In this document: one piece after another, positions 1 to 7,478 of the stretch
How the letters are laid out: each line of letters starts with the position of its first letter
How positions within the stretch are numbered: position 1 is the first letter of the stretch
Source of the DNA: Corynebacterium otitidis ATCC 51513
GTDB taxonomy: Bacteria > Actinomycetota > Actinomycetes > Mycobacteriales > Mycobacteriaceae
Reading direction: 5' to 3'
DNA: 42,247 nt
NCBI RefSeq assembly: GCF_000296405.1
Contig: NZ_JH815193.1
Location: forward strand, 442,286 to 484,532
Notes under the pieces: model-generated
Database searches by the model: none
Seen by the model: only the letters and a program-made list of their open reading frames with translations
What the model was told of the DNA's origin: nothing
Program-made: the position numbers and the translations under genes

Positions 1-2080
1 CCTCCAGCTTCGGCGCACCCGACTGCCAACCATCGGCCTCCGGGTCCTGATCCTCAACAACCGGCTCGTAAACCGGATCCAGCTGCTCACCGATCTCCGC
101 GAACTCGGGGAGCGCGGGCTTCGCGGCGATGCTCACCGAGCCATTCGCCGCGGGCGCCTCGCCGCCGTCGAGGACGACGGGCAGCTCCACGCCGCCGTCG
201 GGGAGCTCCGCGTCCTCGCCGGCGGTGACGGTGACGACGCCGGTCTCCGGGTCGATCGTGGCAGTAATGCCCTCGGGGTTGTCAGCGCCGCCCTTGAAGG
301 TCGCGACCGTCGGGTCGTCCTCGGAGACCTCGAAGCCCTCGGGGAGCTCGTCGCCGAAGCGGAAGGTCTGATCCTCGCGCGGCTCGGCGGGCTTGCCGCT
401 GAGCGCCTCGAGAGTCGGCTCGACCTTCGCCTCGCGCTCCTTGTCCTCGGGGCCGAAGCTCACCTCGTCGTAGGAGATGGACACCGGGTCGGCGACGACG
501 AACGAGTCGGCGGCGACGATGTTGCCGGCGGCGTCGCGCAGCTGGGCGGTGTAGACGTCGCCGTCCTTGGCGTCCTCGGGCACGGGGAACGACGCGCACT
601 CGCCGAGGTCCTCGGGCGTGACGTCCTCGCAGGTCTGCAGCTCGTCGCCGTTGGGGCCGACCCACACGATGGTGCTCTGCAGCGGGGTGGGCTGGCCGGA
701 GAGCTCGAGCTTCGCGGTGTCGCCCGGGCGGGCCGGGTTGTCCTCGGTGTCGTGGTTGACGATGTCGAGCACCGACTCGTTAAAGGGCACGACCGCGAAG
801 TTGACGTTGTGCCAGCGCTGGAACGGCTTACCGGCCAGCCCGGCGTTGTTCTTGGCGGGGTCGACGGCGGGCGACCACTGAAGGTTGCGCCGCGCGTTCT
901 GGAAGACCGGCTGGGTGAACGTGCTGTAGGCGGGCACGACCTCGCCGGCGGGGTTCTCCACCCACAGGTAGAGGTAGTCCTGGTTGTAGTCGCGGTCGTC
1001 CGGGAAGCGCAGCGTGTACCGGCCGTCCTCGGCGACCGGCGCCACGACGGTGGCGGAGATGTATTCGGGGTGCTCCTCGAGGAGCTCCTTCGTCGCGGCG
1101 GCCTGCTCCTCGGGCGGGAGGCTCTCGACGGCCTCCTTGTACGCTTCAACACCCTCGTCGGTGAGGGTGCTGCCCCACACGTGGAAGCCGGTGGCCGGGG
1201 TGTCGCCGGAGTAGGTCGCGCCGCTGAAGAGCTGGCGCTCGTTGCCGTGCTCGTGCCACACGCGGCCGGAGACCGAGTACAGGGCGTTGTCGTCGTAGTG
1301 CGTGGCGGGGTTGCCGAGCGGGCCCTCATCGTCGCGGATGGGCTCCTCGTGGCGCACGTAGTCGCCGGGGCGCTAGTAGAGCCACACGCCGGTGCGCTGC
1401 AGGTTCGAACCGGTCAGCGCGAACTCGCCGAGGCCCTCGCCGGAGCCCGAGGCGAAGGTGTAGGGCAGGTAGCCGCCCGCGGCGCGCAGCTGGACGAGCT
1501 CGTTGCCCGTGGCCGGGTTGACGGTGGGCTCGACCCAGATCCGGTAGCGCTGGTTGGAGTGCGCCAGGAAGCGGTGCTCGTTGCCGTCGGCGTCCGTCCA
1601 GACGGGCAGCTTGAACGCGTAGGTGCCAGGACCGCCGGAGCCGGCGGCGCCCGGCAGGTCGTGGGTCTCCGCGGAGTACACCGGGGAGACCGCGCCGTCC
1701 TTGTCGATCCACTGCGCGTAGACCGTCGTGCCCTCCGGGACCGGCTCAAAGGAGTCGTAGGTCGGGGTGAGCTGCCCGCCGCCCTTAGGCGTGACGATCT
1801 GGGCGCGCCCCGAGATCACCCGCGCGCCCTGCTCCTCGGCGGCGTTGGAGAGCTGCGTGGCGTTGGTGATCGCGCCGCTGGCAATGGCGTCGGCGTCGAT
1901 GATCTCGCGGCCCTGCGGGGCCGCGTTCTCCGACTGGCCGGCCTCCTGGGCGACGGCGCTGGGGACGAGGGGGCTGTTAGGCAGGACCACCGCGCCGCTG
2001 GCGGCCACGGCGATCGCCACGCTGCCGCCGAGCAGCGCCCGGCGCCAGGCCGGGTTAGACCCGGAAATACGAGAAGACAT
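1..2080 (-). pseudogene. Secreted surface protein (adhesin-like), interrupted by in-frame TAG, runs off left edge
   Basis: The reading frame opens at ATG 2080 with a classic signal peptide: basic start, hydrophobic stretch around residues 15-30, and a likely cut after AVAQ near residue 45. The next ~190 residues are Thr/Gly/Asp-rich beta-type sequence. TAG at 1373-1375 ends the open frame after 235 residues (GVWLY-stop). The same frame then stays open for all ~457 codons to the window edge with the same style of sequence, including short repeats near 60-450 that resemble Rib/YPDG-type surface domains (DPETGVVTVTAG, ELPDGGVELPV). This reads as one long cell-wall adhesin with a C-to-T nonsense change at a CAG codon. 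No start codon with a ribosome site follows the stop, so re-initiation looks unlikely. The C-terminal anchor is outside the window. Alternatives are a base-call error or an intact short secreted protein. The domain assignment is tentative. Confidence 0.7.
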
Positions 2081-2191
2081 AGACAGATAGCCTCACTAAC
2101 TACGTGGAACAGTGCGTGCCCGAGGACCCCGGCGCGGGCGGCAGGCCTCGGCAGCCTGCGTCCCCGACGCGTGCAACGACGCGGACACTGC

Positions 2192-2222
2192 AGCATAAGA
2201 TAGCTTTAAGCGCTGGCCACAA
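2192..2222 (-). promoter_or_regulatory. Candidate promoter of the surface-protein gene
   Basis: On the minus strand TTGTGG (2217-2222) and TATGCT (2192-2197) are separated by 19 bp, within the AT-rich island. This would give a leader of roughly 105 nt. The spacer is long and other hexamer pairs are possible. Confidence 0.3.
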
Positions 2223-2356
2223 CAACGCCATACGGCACTCACAGTTAACTGCCAGATCAGCGCGCTTTCCTTGGCAGTGCTTATATATTTGTTTGCATAG
2301 AAACTATTCGCGGCGTACGCGAGCCCGTCACCCCGCATCAGGGGATAAATGCACAG

Positions 2357-2401
2357 CGACGCGGCGCCCGAAGGAACCGGTGTCCTCGAGGCGCCGCGTC
2401 G
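2357..2401 (-). terminator. Possible terminator after the stress-protein gene
   Basis: A perfect 12-bp inverted repeat (2357-2368 with 2390-2401) encloses a 21-nt loop, downstream of the minus-strand gene ending at 2445. The following minus-strand sequence (GCATTTATCC) is only weakly T-rich, so intrinsic termination is uncertain. Confidence 0.4.
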
Positions 2402-2444
2402 TGTCTTAGTTGCCCAGGCTCGCGCCCGGGCCGCGGCTGAGGGG

Positions 2445-3227
2445 CTAGCGCTCTCCGCCGCTGTTCCCGTCGTCGCGGTCGGAAGCCTTTCCGGACTCCG
2501 CCTTCGGCGACTCGGTGTCCTTACCGCCCTGCTCGACGGGGCCGGTCGCCCCAAACGAGAAGCCGCGGGCCGGCTCCTCGGGCGACGGCGTAGCGGCCTC
2601 GTCGTCGCGCCCGGTCCACTCGCGGTCGACCTGCTCTGCGCCGGGGCCCGCAAGCGGCGTGTCGCCCACCGGCGGGGTCTGGGTGCGCTGGGAGTTGGCG
2701 ATGAGGTCGCGGGCCTCCTCGGCGTTCGCCGGGGCGCAGAGCACGTCGTAGCGCCCGGCGACGATCGTCGTCGCCGAGGTGAAGTCGCGCTTGCCCTGGC
2801 TCATGCCGTAGGGGATCGCGGAGAAGATGAGCCCGAAGATCACGCCGATAACAACGCCGACGACGAGCGGGCCGAGGATGAAGCCGGGGCTAAACAGGGA
2901 AAGCAGAAGCCCGACGAAGAGGCCGAAGATCCCGCCGGAGAGCGCCCCGCCGCCGAGGACCTTCGGCCAGGTGAGCCGGCCGGTGACGTTCTCGACCTGG
3001 AGGAGGTCGACGCCGACGATGGTGAGCTGTTCGACGGGGAAGCCCCGGTCGGAGAGCATGTCGACGGCCTGCTGGGCCTCGGCGTAGGTGTGGAAGCTGC
3101 CGACCGGCCAGCCGCTGGGGCGCTGCCGTTCCGCGGCGGCCTGCTGGGCCGCGACCGCGTCGCGGCCGCCCTGGGGTCCGTAATTAGGGTTCGCCATAGC
3201 GCTTGGTGCCACAACTCCTCTCGTCAT
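2445..3227 (-). CDS. General stress protein-like membrane protein (YflT/GSP17M-type domain)
   Basis: The predicted protein has 260 residues. A short N-terminal domain around residues 40-85 (SFHTYAEAQQAVDMLSDRGF, then LTIVGVDLLQVENVTGRLTW) matches the general-stress YflT-like family that sits before membrane segments in corynebacterial proteins. Two glycine-rich hydrophobic segments follow (about residues 90-115 and 118-140). A polar, disordered acidic tail runs to the end. Two starts are possible. ATG 3227 follows GGAGGGCGGCG, a good ribosome site. ATG 3197 (MANPNYG) is only weakly preceded by AGGAG at 17 nt. I chose 3227 on ribosome spacing. The gene diverges from mrp. The molecular function is unknown; a membrane-associated stress role is inferred from the family name only. 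Confidence 0.75.
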   Translation of the reverse strand: MTRGVVAPSAMANPNYGPQGGRDAVAAQQAAAERQRPSGWPVGSFHTYAEAQQAVDMLSDRGFPVEQLTIVGVDLLQVENVTGRLTWPKVLGGGALSGGIFGLFVGLLLSLFSPGFILGPLVVGVVIGVIFGLIFSAIPYGMSQGKRDFTSATTIVAGRYDVLCAPANAEEARDLIANSQRTQTPPVGDTPLAGPGAEQVDREWTGRDDEAATPSPEEPARGFSFGATGPVEQGGKDTESPKAESGKASDRDDGNSGGER

Positions 3228-3272
3228 CGCCGCCCTCCCCCTCCCCCATCGGTGTGGTGGCGAGGGGGTGGG

Positions 3273-3295
3273 CGGCGCGGCGCGTCGCCGCGCCG
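3273..3295 (-). other. 10-bp perfect hairpin in the probable 5' leader
   Basis: 3273-3282 pairs perfectly with 3286-3295 around a 3-nt loop, about 46 nt upstream of ATG 3227. It has no T-tract. If transcription of the stress-protein gene starts upstream of it, it would be a leader stem-loop. Confidence 0.4.
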
Positions 3296-3490
3296 TCCAC
3301 TAGGTCTTTCTTATTTCTTCTCTCGCCACGATACCGGCGCCCGCCCCGCCCCGTCGACGGGCGAGCGCCGCGAGCCGAAAACCCTATCGCCCCGTCTCAC
3401 CGGGCGTCGGCTCGGGCCTGACGGTTGTCGTGGCCCCAGGAAACTTAAGGAATGTACTCGGGCCGCGGGCCGTACTAGGTTGAGTGCCAT

Positions 3491-4612
3491 ATGGCTAGCA
3501 TCGACGAGTCGACCGTCAGGGAGGCGCTCTCCCGTGTCAACGACCCCGAGCTCGGCAGGCCGGTCACCGAGCTGGGGATGATCCCCGAGGTCCGCGTCTC
3601 GGGCGCGGACGTGACCGTGAAGCTCCTGCTCACCATCGCGGGCTGCCCGATGAAGGACACACTCAATACCAACGTGCGCGCCGCGGTCGAGGACCTCGAG
3701 GGCGTCGGCGAGGTCACCATCGAGACCGGGGTGATGAGCGACGAGCAGCGCCGCGAGCTGCGCACCAAGCTGCGCGGCCCCGAGCCGGAGATCCCCTTCG
3801 CCAAGCCAGACTCCACCACCCGGGTCTTCGCGGTGGCCTCCGGGAAGGGCGGGGTCGGCAAGTCCTCGGTGACGGCGAACCTCGCGCTCTCGCTCGCTTC
3901 CCGCGGCCTCGAGGTGGGCATTCTCGACGCCGATATCTACGGCCACTCCATCCCGGGACTGCTCGGCTCGGACCAGCCGCCGACGGTGATGGAGGAGGAC
4001 ATGATCCTCCCGCCGATCGCCCACGGCGTGCATTTCATCTCGGTGGGGCAGTTCGTCGAGGGCAACGCGCCGATCGTGTGGCGCGGCCCGATGCTCCACC
4101 GCGCGATCCAGCAGTTCCTCACCGACGTGTTCTGGGGCAGCCTGGACGTGCTGCTGCTCGACCTACCGCCGGGCACGGGCGACGTGGCGATCTCGGTGGC
4201 GCAGCTCATCCCGAATGCCGAGCTCGTCATCGTCACCACCCCGCAGAGCGCCGCCGCGGAGGTCGCCGAGCGGGCCGGCTCGCTCGCGCAGCAGACCCGC
4301 CAGCGCATCGCCGGCGTCGTGGAGAACATGTCCGCGATGCGCCTGCCGGACGGCACGACGCTCGACGTGTTCGGCTCCGGCGGCGGGGAGACCGTCGCCG
4401 AGCGCCTCGGGGTGCTCACCGGCGGGGACGTGCCGCTGCTCGGCCGGGTCCCGCTCGACCCGGCGCTGCGCATCCACGGCGACACCGGCACCCCGGTCGT
4501 CGCCTCCGAGCCGGACTCCCCGGCAGCCCAGGAGCTGCGCGCGATCGCCGACAAGCTCGCGGTGCGCCGCGACTCGCTCGCCGGCCGTCCGCTCGGCGTC
4601 ACGCCCAACTAG
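3491..4612 (+). CDS. mrp: Mrp/ApbC-type P-loop ATPase, iron-sulfur cluster carrier
   Basis: The protein has 373 residues. An N-terminal MIP18/DUF59-type domain (about 1-85, with GCPM at 51-54) precedes the ParA/MinD-like ATPase domain. The deviant Walker A is GKGGVGKSS at about 118-126, followed by LDADIYGHS and the Walker B-like stretch LLLDLPPGTGD. The family carries or inserts Fe-S clusters in the cytosol. The C-terminal CxxC of many bacterial Mrp proteins is replaced by a cysteine-free stretch (ENMSAMRLPDGTTLDVFG); from memory, actinobacterial members share this. ATG 3491 is preceded by TAGGTT 9 nt upstream. The gene converges on tatB and has a strong terminator. Placement beside tatB-cseE-sigE matches the corynebacterial/mycobacterial arrangement. 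Confidence 0.93.
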   Translation: MASIDESTVREALSRVNDPELGRPVTELGMIPEVRVSGADVTVKLLLTIAGCPMKDTLNTNVRAAVEDLEGVGEVTIETGVMSDEQRRELRTKLRGPEPEIPFAKPDSTTRVFAVASGKGGVGKSSVTANLALSLASRGLEVGILDADIYGHSIPGLLGSDQPPTVMEEDMILPPIAHGVHFISVGQFVEGNAPIVWRGPMLHRAIQQFLTDVFWGSLDVLLLDLPPGTGDVAISVAQLIPNAELVIVTTPQSAAAEVAERAGSLAQQTRQRIAGVVENMSAMRLPDGTTLDVFGSGGGETVAERLGVLTGGDVPLLGRVPLDPALRIHGDTGTPVVASEPDSPAAQELRAIADKLAVRRDSLAGRPLGVTPN

Positions 4613-4629
4613 CAGACAGCGAATAAACT

Positions 4630-4653
4630 CTCCCCGGCCCACCGGCCGGGGAG
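4630..4653 (+). terminator. Intrinsic terminator after mrp
   Basis: A 10-bp perfect GC-rich stem (4630-4639 with 4644-4653) has a 4-nt loop and is followed by TTCGTCTTAT. It lies 18 nt past the mrp stop and could also serve convergent tatB transcription. Confidence 0.75.
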
Positions 4654-4705
4654 TTCGTCTTATCCGCTCCGCCGGCACGCCCGGGCGGCGCTTCCCGGGG
4701 CGCGG

Positions 4706-5284
4706 CTACCAGATGGCGTCCCAGTCGACGCCGCCCCCGCCGAGCGCCAGCCGGGCGCGGCCCTGCTGGGCGCCCCGAGCCTGAGCGGCGGGCGCCTCGC
4801 CCGCGGCGGAATTCTCGCGCCCGGGGCGGGCGGCGACCCCGGCATCGGAGTCCGCGCGCCGCGCCTCGGCGGCGCGGGGGCCGGCGCCCTTCATCGGGCT
4901 GGGCGTGCGCTCCTCGCTCCCGGAGCGGCGCGCCTGGCGGTTCTTCGCGCGGTAGGCCTCGCCGGCGGTGTCGCCGGCCATGATGCGCCGGGGATCGAAG
5001 TCGTCGAGGGCGGACTCATCGCCCTCGAAGAGGGCCTGGGTGAGCGCCGCGCGCGGGCCCATGCGCTGCCAGCGCGCCACCTCGGCGATGGGCTTGCGCA
5101 GCTCGTCGAATTCCTCGCCGAGGGAGCCGTCGAGCTCCGCGCGGGCGTTGCGGATCGCGCCGCGGGCCGCGTGCACCGCGGCCTGGATGTTCTTTACGAG
5201 CTCGGGCAGGCGCTCGGGCCCGATGACGATCGCCGCGATGACGACGCACACGAGGATCTCGCCCCACCCGATATTGCTGAACAC
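4706..5284 (-). CDS. tatB: Twin-arginine translocase subunit TatB
   Basis: Reading from GTG 5284 the protein starts V/M-FSNIGWGE, the typical TatB N-terminus, then a single membrane helix (ILVCVVIAAIVIG), the conserved GPERLPEL hinge and an amphipathic helix. A long charged, disordered tail follows, 192 residues in all. TatB forms the substrate receptor with TatC in the Sec-independent export of folded proteins. An upstream ATG at 5323 is possible but adds residues foreign to the family. GTG 5284 has no strong ribosome site but sits exactly 7 nt after TAGGCT, suggesting a leaderless mRNA. It follows cseE and sigE on the same strand with an 83-bp gap. Confidence 0.92.
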   Translation of the reverse strand: MFSNIGWGEILVCVVIAAIVIGPERLPELVKNIQAAVHAARGAIRNARAELDGSLGEEFDELRKPIAEVARWQRMGPRAALTQALFEGDESALDDFDPRRIMAGDTAGEAYRAKNRQARRSGSEERTPSPMKGAGPRAAEARRADSDAGVAARPGRENSAAGEAPAAQARGAQQGRARLALGGGGVDWDAIW

Positions 5285-5291
5285 GGGGCCT

Positions 5292-5297
5292 AGCCTA
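5292..5297 (-). promoter_or_regulatory. -10 hexamer of a probable leaderless tatB transcript
   Basis: TAGGCT on the minus strand is followed by exactly 7 nt (AGGCCCC) and then GTG 5284. No clear -35 is seen. Confidence 0.5.
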
Positions 5298-5367
5298 TCG
5301 CTCGCGCCCTCGTAGCGCCGCATCCCCGCCGGCCCTTTCTGGGGCGGCCGGCAGACCCGGGCTGGGC

Positions 5368-5727
5368 CTAGTGGCGCATCATCCGCACGAGCGTCTCAAT
5401 AAGGTCGGTGAGCGAGTTCGACCGGGCGGTCGGCGTGGCCTCGGCGCCCGGGCCCGGGCCCGGCGGCTGCGAGCCCATCTTCTTCAGCCTGGCGACGAGC
5501 TCGCTGGGGGCGCGCACGTCGTCGTTGCAGGAGTGGACGATATCGGCCGCACCCCACTGGGAGGACACCTCGCGGCGGCACTCCTCGCAGCGGGCGAGGT
5601 GATAGGCGGCCCGGCGCATCGCCCTGGGGCTGAGCTCGTGGTCGACAAACGCCGCGACCGCCTCGAGGCTTAGGTGCTCCACCGAGGCGAAGGTTTCGGC
5701 CTGCCTGTCCGACGCCCGGTCCGGCAT
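5368..5727 (-). CDS. cseE: Zinc-associated anti-sigma factor of SigE
   Basis: This 119-residue protein has the ZAS (zf-HC2) signature H43-x3-C47-x2-C50 (HLARCEEC) after an N-terminal helix containing H30. A flexible Pro/Gly-rich linker and a C-terminal amphipathic helix (LTDLIETLVRMM) follow. Such proteins bind and inactivate their cognate ECF sigma factor and release it on stress. It has no membrane segment, so it should be cytosolic. It lies 134 bp downstream of sigE on the same strand, the arrangement known for corynebacterial sigE-cseE and mycobacterial sigE-rseA. ATG 5727 follows GGGAGG at 9 nt, a good ribosome site. Pairing with SigE is inferred from adjacency. Confidence 0.9.
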   Translation of the reverse strand: MPDRASDRQAETFASVEHLSLEAVAAFVDHELSPRAMRRAAYHLARCEECRREVSSQWGAADIVHSCNDDVRAPSELVARLKKMGSQPPGPGPGAEATPTARSNSLTDLIETLVRMMRH

Positions 5728-5861
5728 CTCACACCGCCTCCCTCGCTCGCGCCGCGGGCGGGGCCGCGGCGCCTGTGGTCTCTTTCGCCTGTCGCCCTGT
5801 CAACGGGCGAGGGCCGCGCGCGGTTCCACGGGGCGGGAGGCAGACCGGCCGGGCGCGGGGT

Positions 5862-6500
5862 TTAGCGCTGGGAGACGGGCAGCAGCGCGTGGGCGTCGGC
5901 GCTGTTTTCGGCTGCGGCGTTGACCGCGGCGCGCAGCTGGCTGCGGGCCCGGTGGATGCGGGAGCGCACCGTGCCCATCTTCACCCCGAGGGTGTCGGCG
6001 ATGTCCTCGTAGCTCATGCCCACGACGTCGCAGAGCACGAGCACGACGCGGAACTCGGCGCTCATCTCGTCGAGCGCCTCCTGGAGCACGGGGTGGAGGT
6101 TGTTGGCCTGGAAGGCCTGCTCGGGCGTGGGCTCGCTGCCCGGCACCCGGTCGTAGTCCTCGGGCAGGGCCTCCATCCGGATGGTCTGGCGGTGGCGCAC
6201 CATGTCCAAAAACAGGTTGGTGGTGATGCGGTGCAGCCAGCCGCGGAAGCTGCCCGGCTTGTAGGTCTTCAGCGAGCGGAAGACGCGCATGAACGTCTCC
6301 TGGGTGAGGTCCTCGGCGTCGTGCTTGTTGCCCGAGAGCCGAAACGCGAGCCGGTAGACCCCGTCGGCGTGCTCCGCGACGAGGCTCTCCCAGTCGGGCA
6401 TCTCGCCGCGGCCGGCGTCGAAGTCGTCCGTGCCGCCGGCGCCCGCGGCGTCCTCCCCCGCCTCGGGGGCGGGGCTGGCCTCGCGCTCGTTGGAACTCAT
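5862..6500 (-). CDS. sigE: ECF RNA polymerase sigma factor SigE
   Basis: The protein has 212 residues. After an acidic N-terminal extension (about 1-35), region 2 is clear: [20 protein letters not shown], then [20 protein letters not shown] with the tryptophan-containing -10 recognition helix. Region 4 ends in the helix-turn-helix [20 protein letters not shown], which reads the -35 box. SigE controls envelope and heat stress responses in Corynebacteriales. ATG 6500 has no ribosome site and lies just 6 nt after a CGATAG hexamer, so the transcript may be leaderless. The gene diverges from an O-methyltransferase gene, as sigE does in mycobacteria. Confidence 0.93.
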   Translation of the reverse strand: MSSNEREASPAPEAGEDAAGAGGTDDFDAGRGEMPDWESLVAEHADGVYRLAFRLSGNKHDAEDLTQETFMRVFRSLKTYKPGSFRGWLHRITTNLFLDMVRHRQTIRMEALPEDYDRVPGSEPTPEQAFQANNLHPVLQEALDEMSAEFRVVLVLCDVVGMSYEDIADTLGVKMGTVRSRIHRARSQLRAAVNAAAENSADAHALLPVSQR

Positions 6501-6506
6501 ACGCCA

Positions 6507-6536
6507 CTATCGTGCCAGGCCGCGCTTCCCGGTTCC
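6507..6536 (-). promoter_or_regulatory. Candidate ECF-type promoter of sigE
   Basis: On the minus strand GGAACC (6531-6536) is separated by 18 bp from CGATAG (6507-6512), which lies 6 nt before ATG 6500. GGAAC is the usual -35 core of ECF sigma factors of this group, so SigE may drive its own gene. The -10 match is only fair. Confidence 0.4.
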
Positions 6537-6616
6537 ACCCGGTGACCAGTTATTATTCTGTGAGTCCGCTGAGACTTTCGCCGCCGCGCCTCGGCCGCGG
6601 CGCGCCCCGAAACTTC

Positions 6617-6622
6617 TATGCT
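6617..6622 (+). promoter_or_regulatory. -10 hexamer of a probable leaderless transcript
   Basis: TATGCT is followed by 7 nt (GGGGCCC) and GTG 6630. The upstream in-frame ATG at 6618 lies inside this hexamer, which argues for GTG as the true start. Confidence 0.5.
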
Positions 6623-6629
6623 GGGGCCC

Positions 6630-7307
6630 GTGACTGACAAAGCTAGTGATTCGTTGGCGGACTTCGTCGCGGCGCGCCCCGCCGCGGTCGGCGACGAGGA
6701 GGCCCTAGGCCTCGCGCGCCAAGAGGCCGAGGAGCTGGGCCTCGCGCTGCCCGACGAGCAGACCGGCCGGCTGCTCGCGACGCTCGCGGCGGCGGGCAGC
6801 CACCCCGACTCCTCCGGCGCGATCGCCGTGACCCCAGCCGCCGGCGTGGTGAGCCTCTACCTGCTGCGCGGGCTCGCCGAGGGGCTGACGGTCACCGGCA
6901 TCGACCCCGAGGCCGAGCACAAGCGCCAGGCCGCGCTCGCGCTCAAGCGCGCGGGCTACCGCCCCGGCGCGGGCCGCTTCCTCACCTCCCAGCCGCTCGA
7001 CGTGCTCGGCCGGATGGCCGAGGGCTCCTACCAGCTCGTCTACCTCGACGTCGATCCCAGAGACGCCTCCGCGCTGCTCGCCGCGGCGTGGCCGCTGCTC
7101 TCCCCCGGCGGCTCGCTCGTCGTCGCCGACCTCCTGCTCGACGGCACCGTCGCGCAAGCCTCCCGCACCGACCGGGTCACGGCCGCGGCGCGCGCCGCGA
7201 TCGAGGAGGCCGAGGAGCTCGGCCGCGCCACCGGCGACGGCCCCGCTCCCGCGGTCGTCACCCACCTGCCCCTCGGCGCGGGCATGACGGTGGTGACCAG
7301 GCGCTAG
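6630..7307 (+). CDS. SAM-dependent O-methyltransferase-like protein
   Basis: The protein has about 225 residues from GTG 6630. It is built like a class I methyltransferase: an N-terminal helical part, a glycine-containing first strand region (AIAVTPAAGVVSLYLLRGLAEGLTVTGID) whose final Asp should bind the SAM ribose, QLVYLDVDP as strand 4, and PGGSLVVADLLLDGTV at strand 5. Overall it resembles caffeoyl-CoA/catechol O-methyltransferases. It sits divergently from sigE, as a methyltransferase gene does in mycobacteria. The motif I loop is degenerate (TPAAGV rather than GxGxG). The substrate is unknown. ATG 6618 is an alternative start, adding four residues. Confidence 0.82.
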   Translation: MTDKASDSLADFVAARPAAVGDEEALGLARQEAEELGLALPDEQTGRLLATLAAAGSHPDSSGAIAVTPAAGVVSLYLLRGLAEGLTVTGIDPEAEHKRQAALALKRAGYRPGAGRFLTSQPLDVLGRMAEGSYQLVYLDVDPRDASALLAAAWPLLSPGGSLVVADLLLDGTVAQASRTDRVTAAARAAIEEAEELGRATGDGPAPAVVTHLPLGAGMTVVTRR

Positions 7308-7478
7308 CCGAAGGATAGCCGCGCTGAGCTGCGGCTTCTGCGAGCAGTCGCCGCTTGGGGCAACAATGGCGGGGCACGCCCGGCCGGCGCCTACCGGCCC
7401 GCGGCCCGGGCGACTCAAGCCCCAAGCACCCGACGATTGGTTTTCGACACAACAGGACCGGAGGAGAGAGACACCCCC

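Larger units (their letters stand above)
2081..2444. other. 364-bp intergenic region, AT-richer core
   Basis: No credible gene is seen. The part from about 2190 to 2350 is strikingly AT-rich for this genome. It probably carries the promoter of the surface-protein gene on the minus strand. The right end holds a 12-bp inverted repeat that may end transcription of the stress-protein gene. A short plus-strand open frame (2104-2409) has no ribosome site and no protein-like composition. Confidence 0.6.

Noticed and set aside
2081..2105. DtxR-box-like sequence (TTAGTGAGGCTATC) before the surface-protein gene
   Set aside because: Only about 11 of 19 positions fit the iron-regulator consensus and the second half-site is missing.
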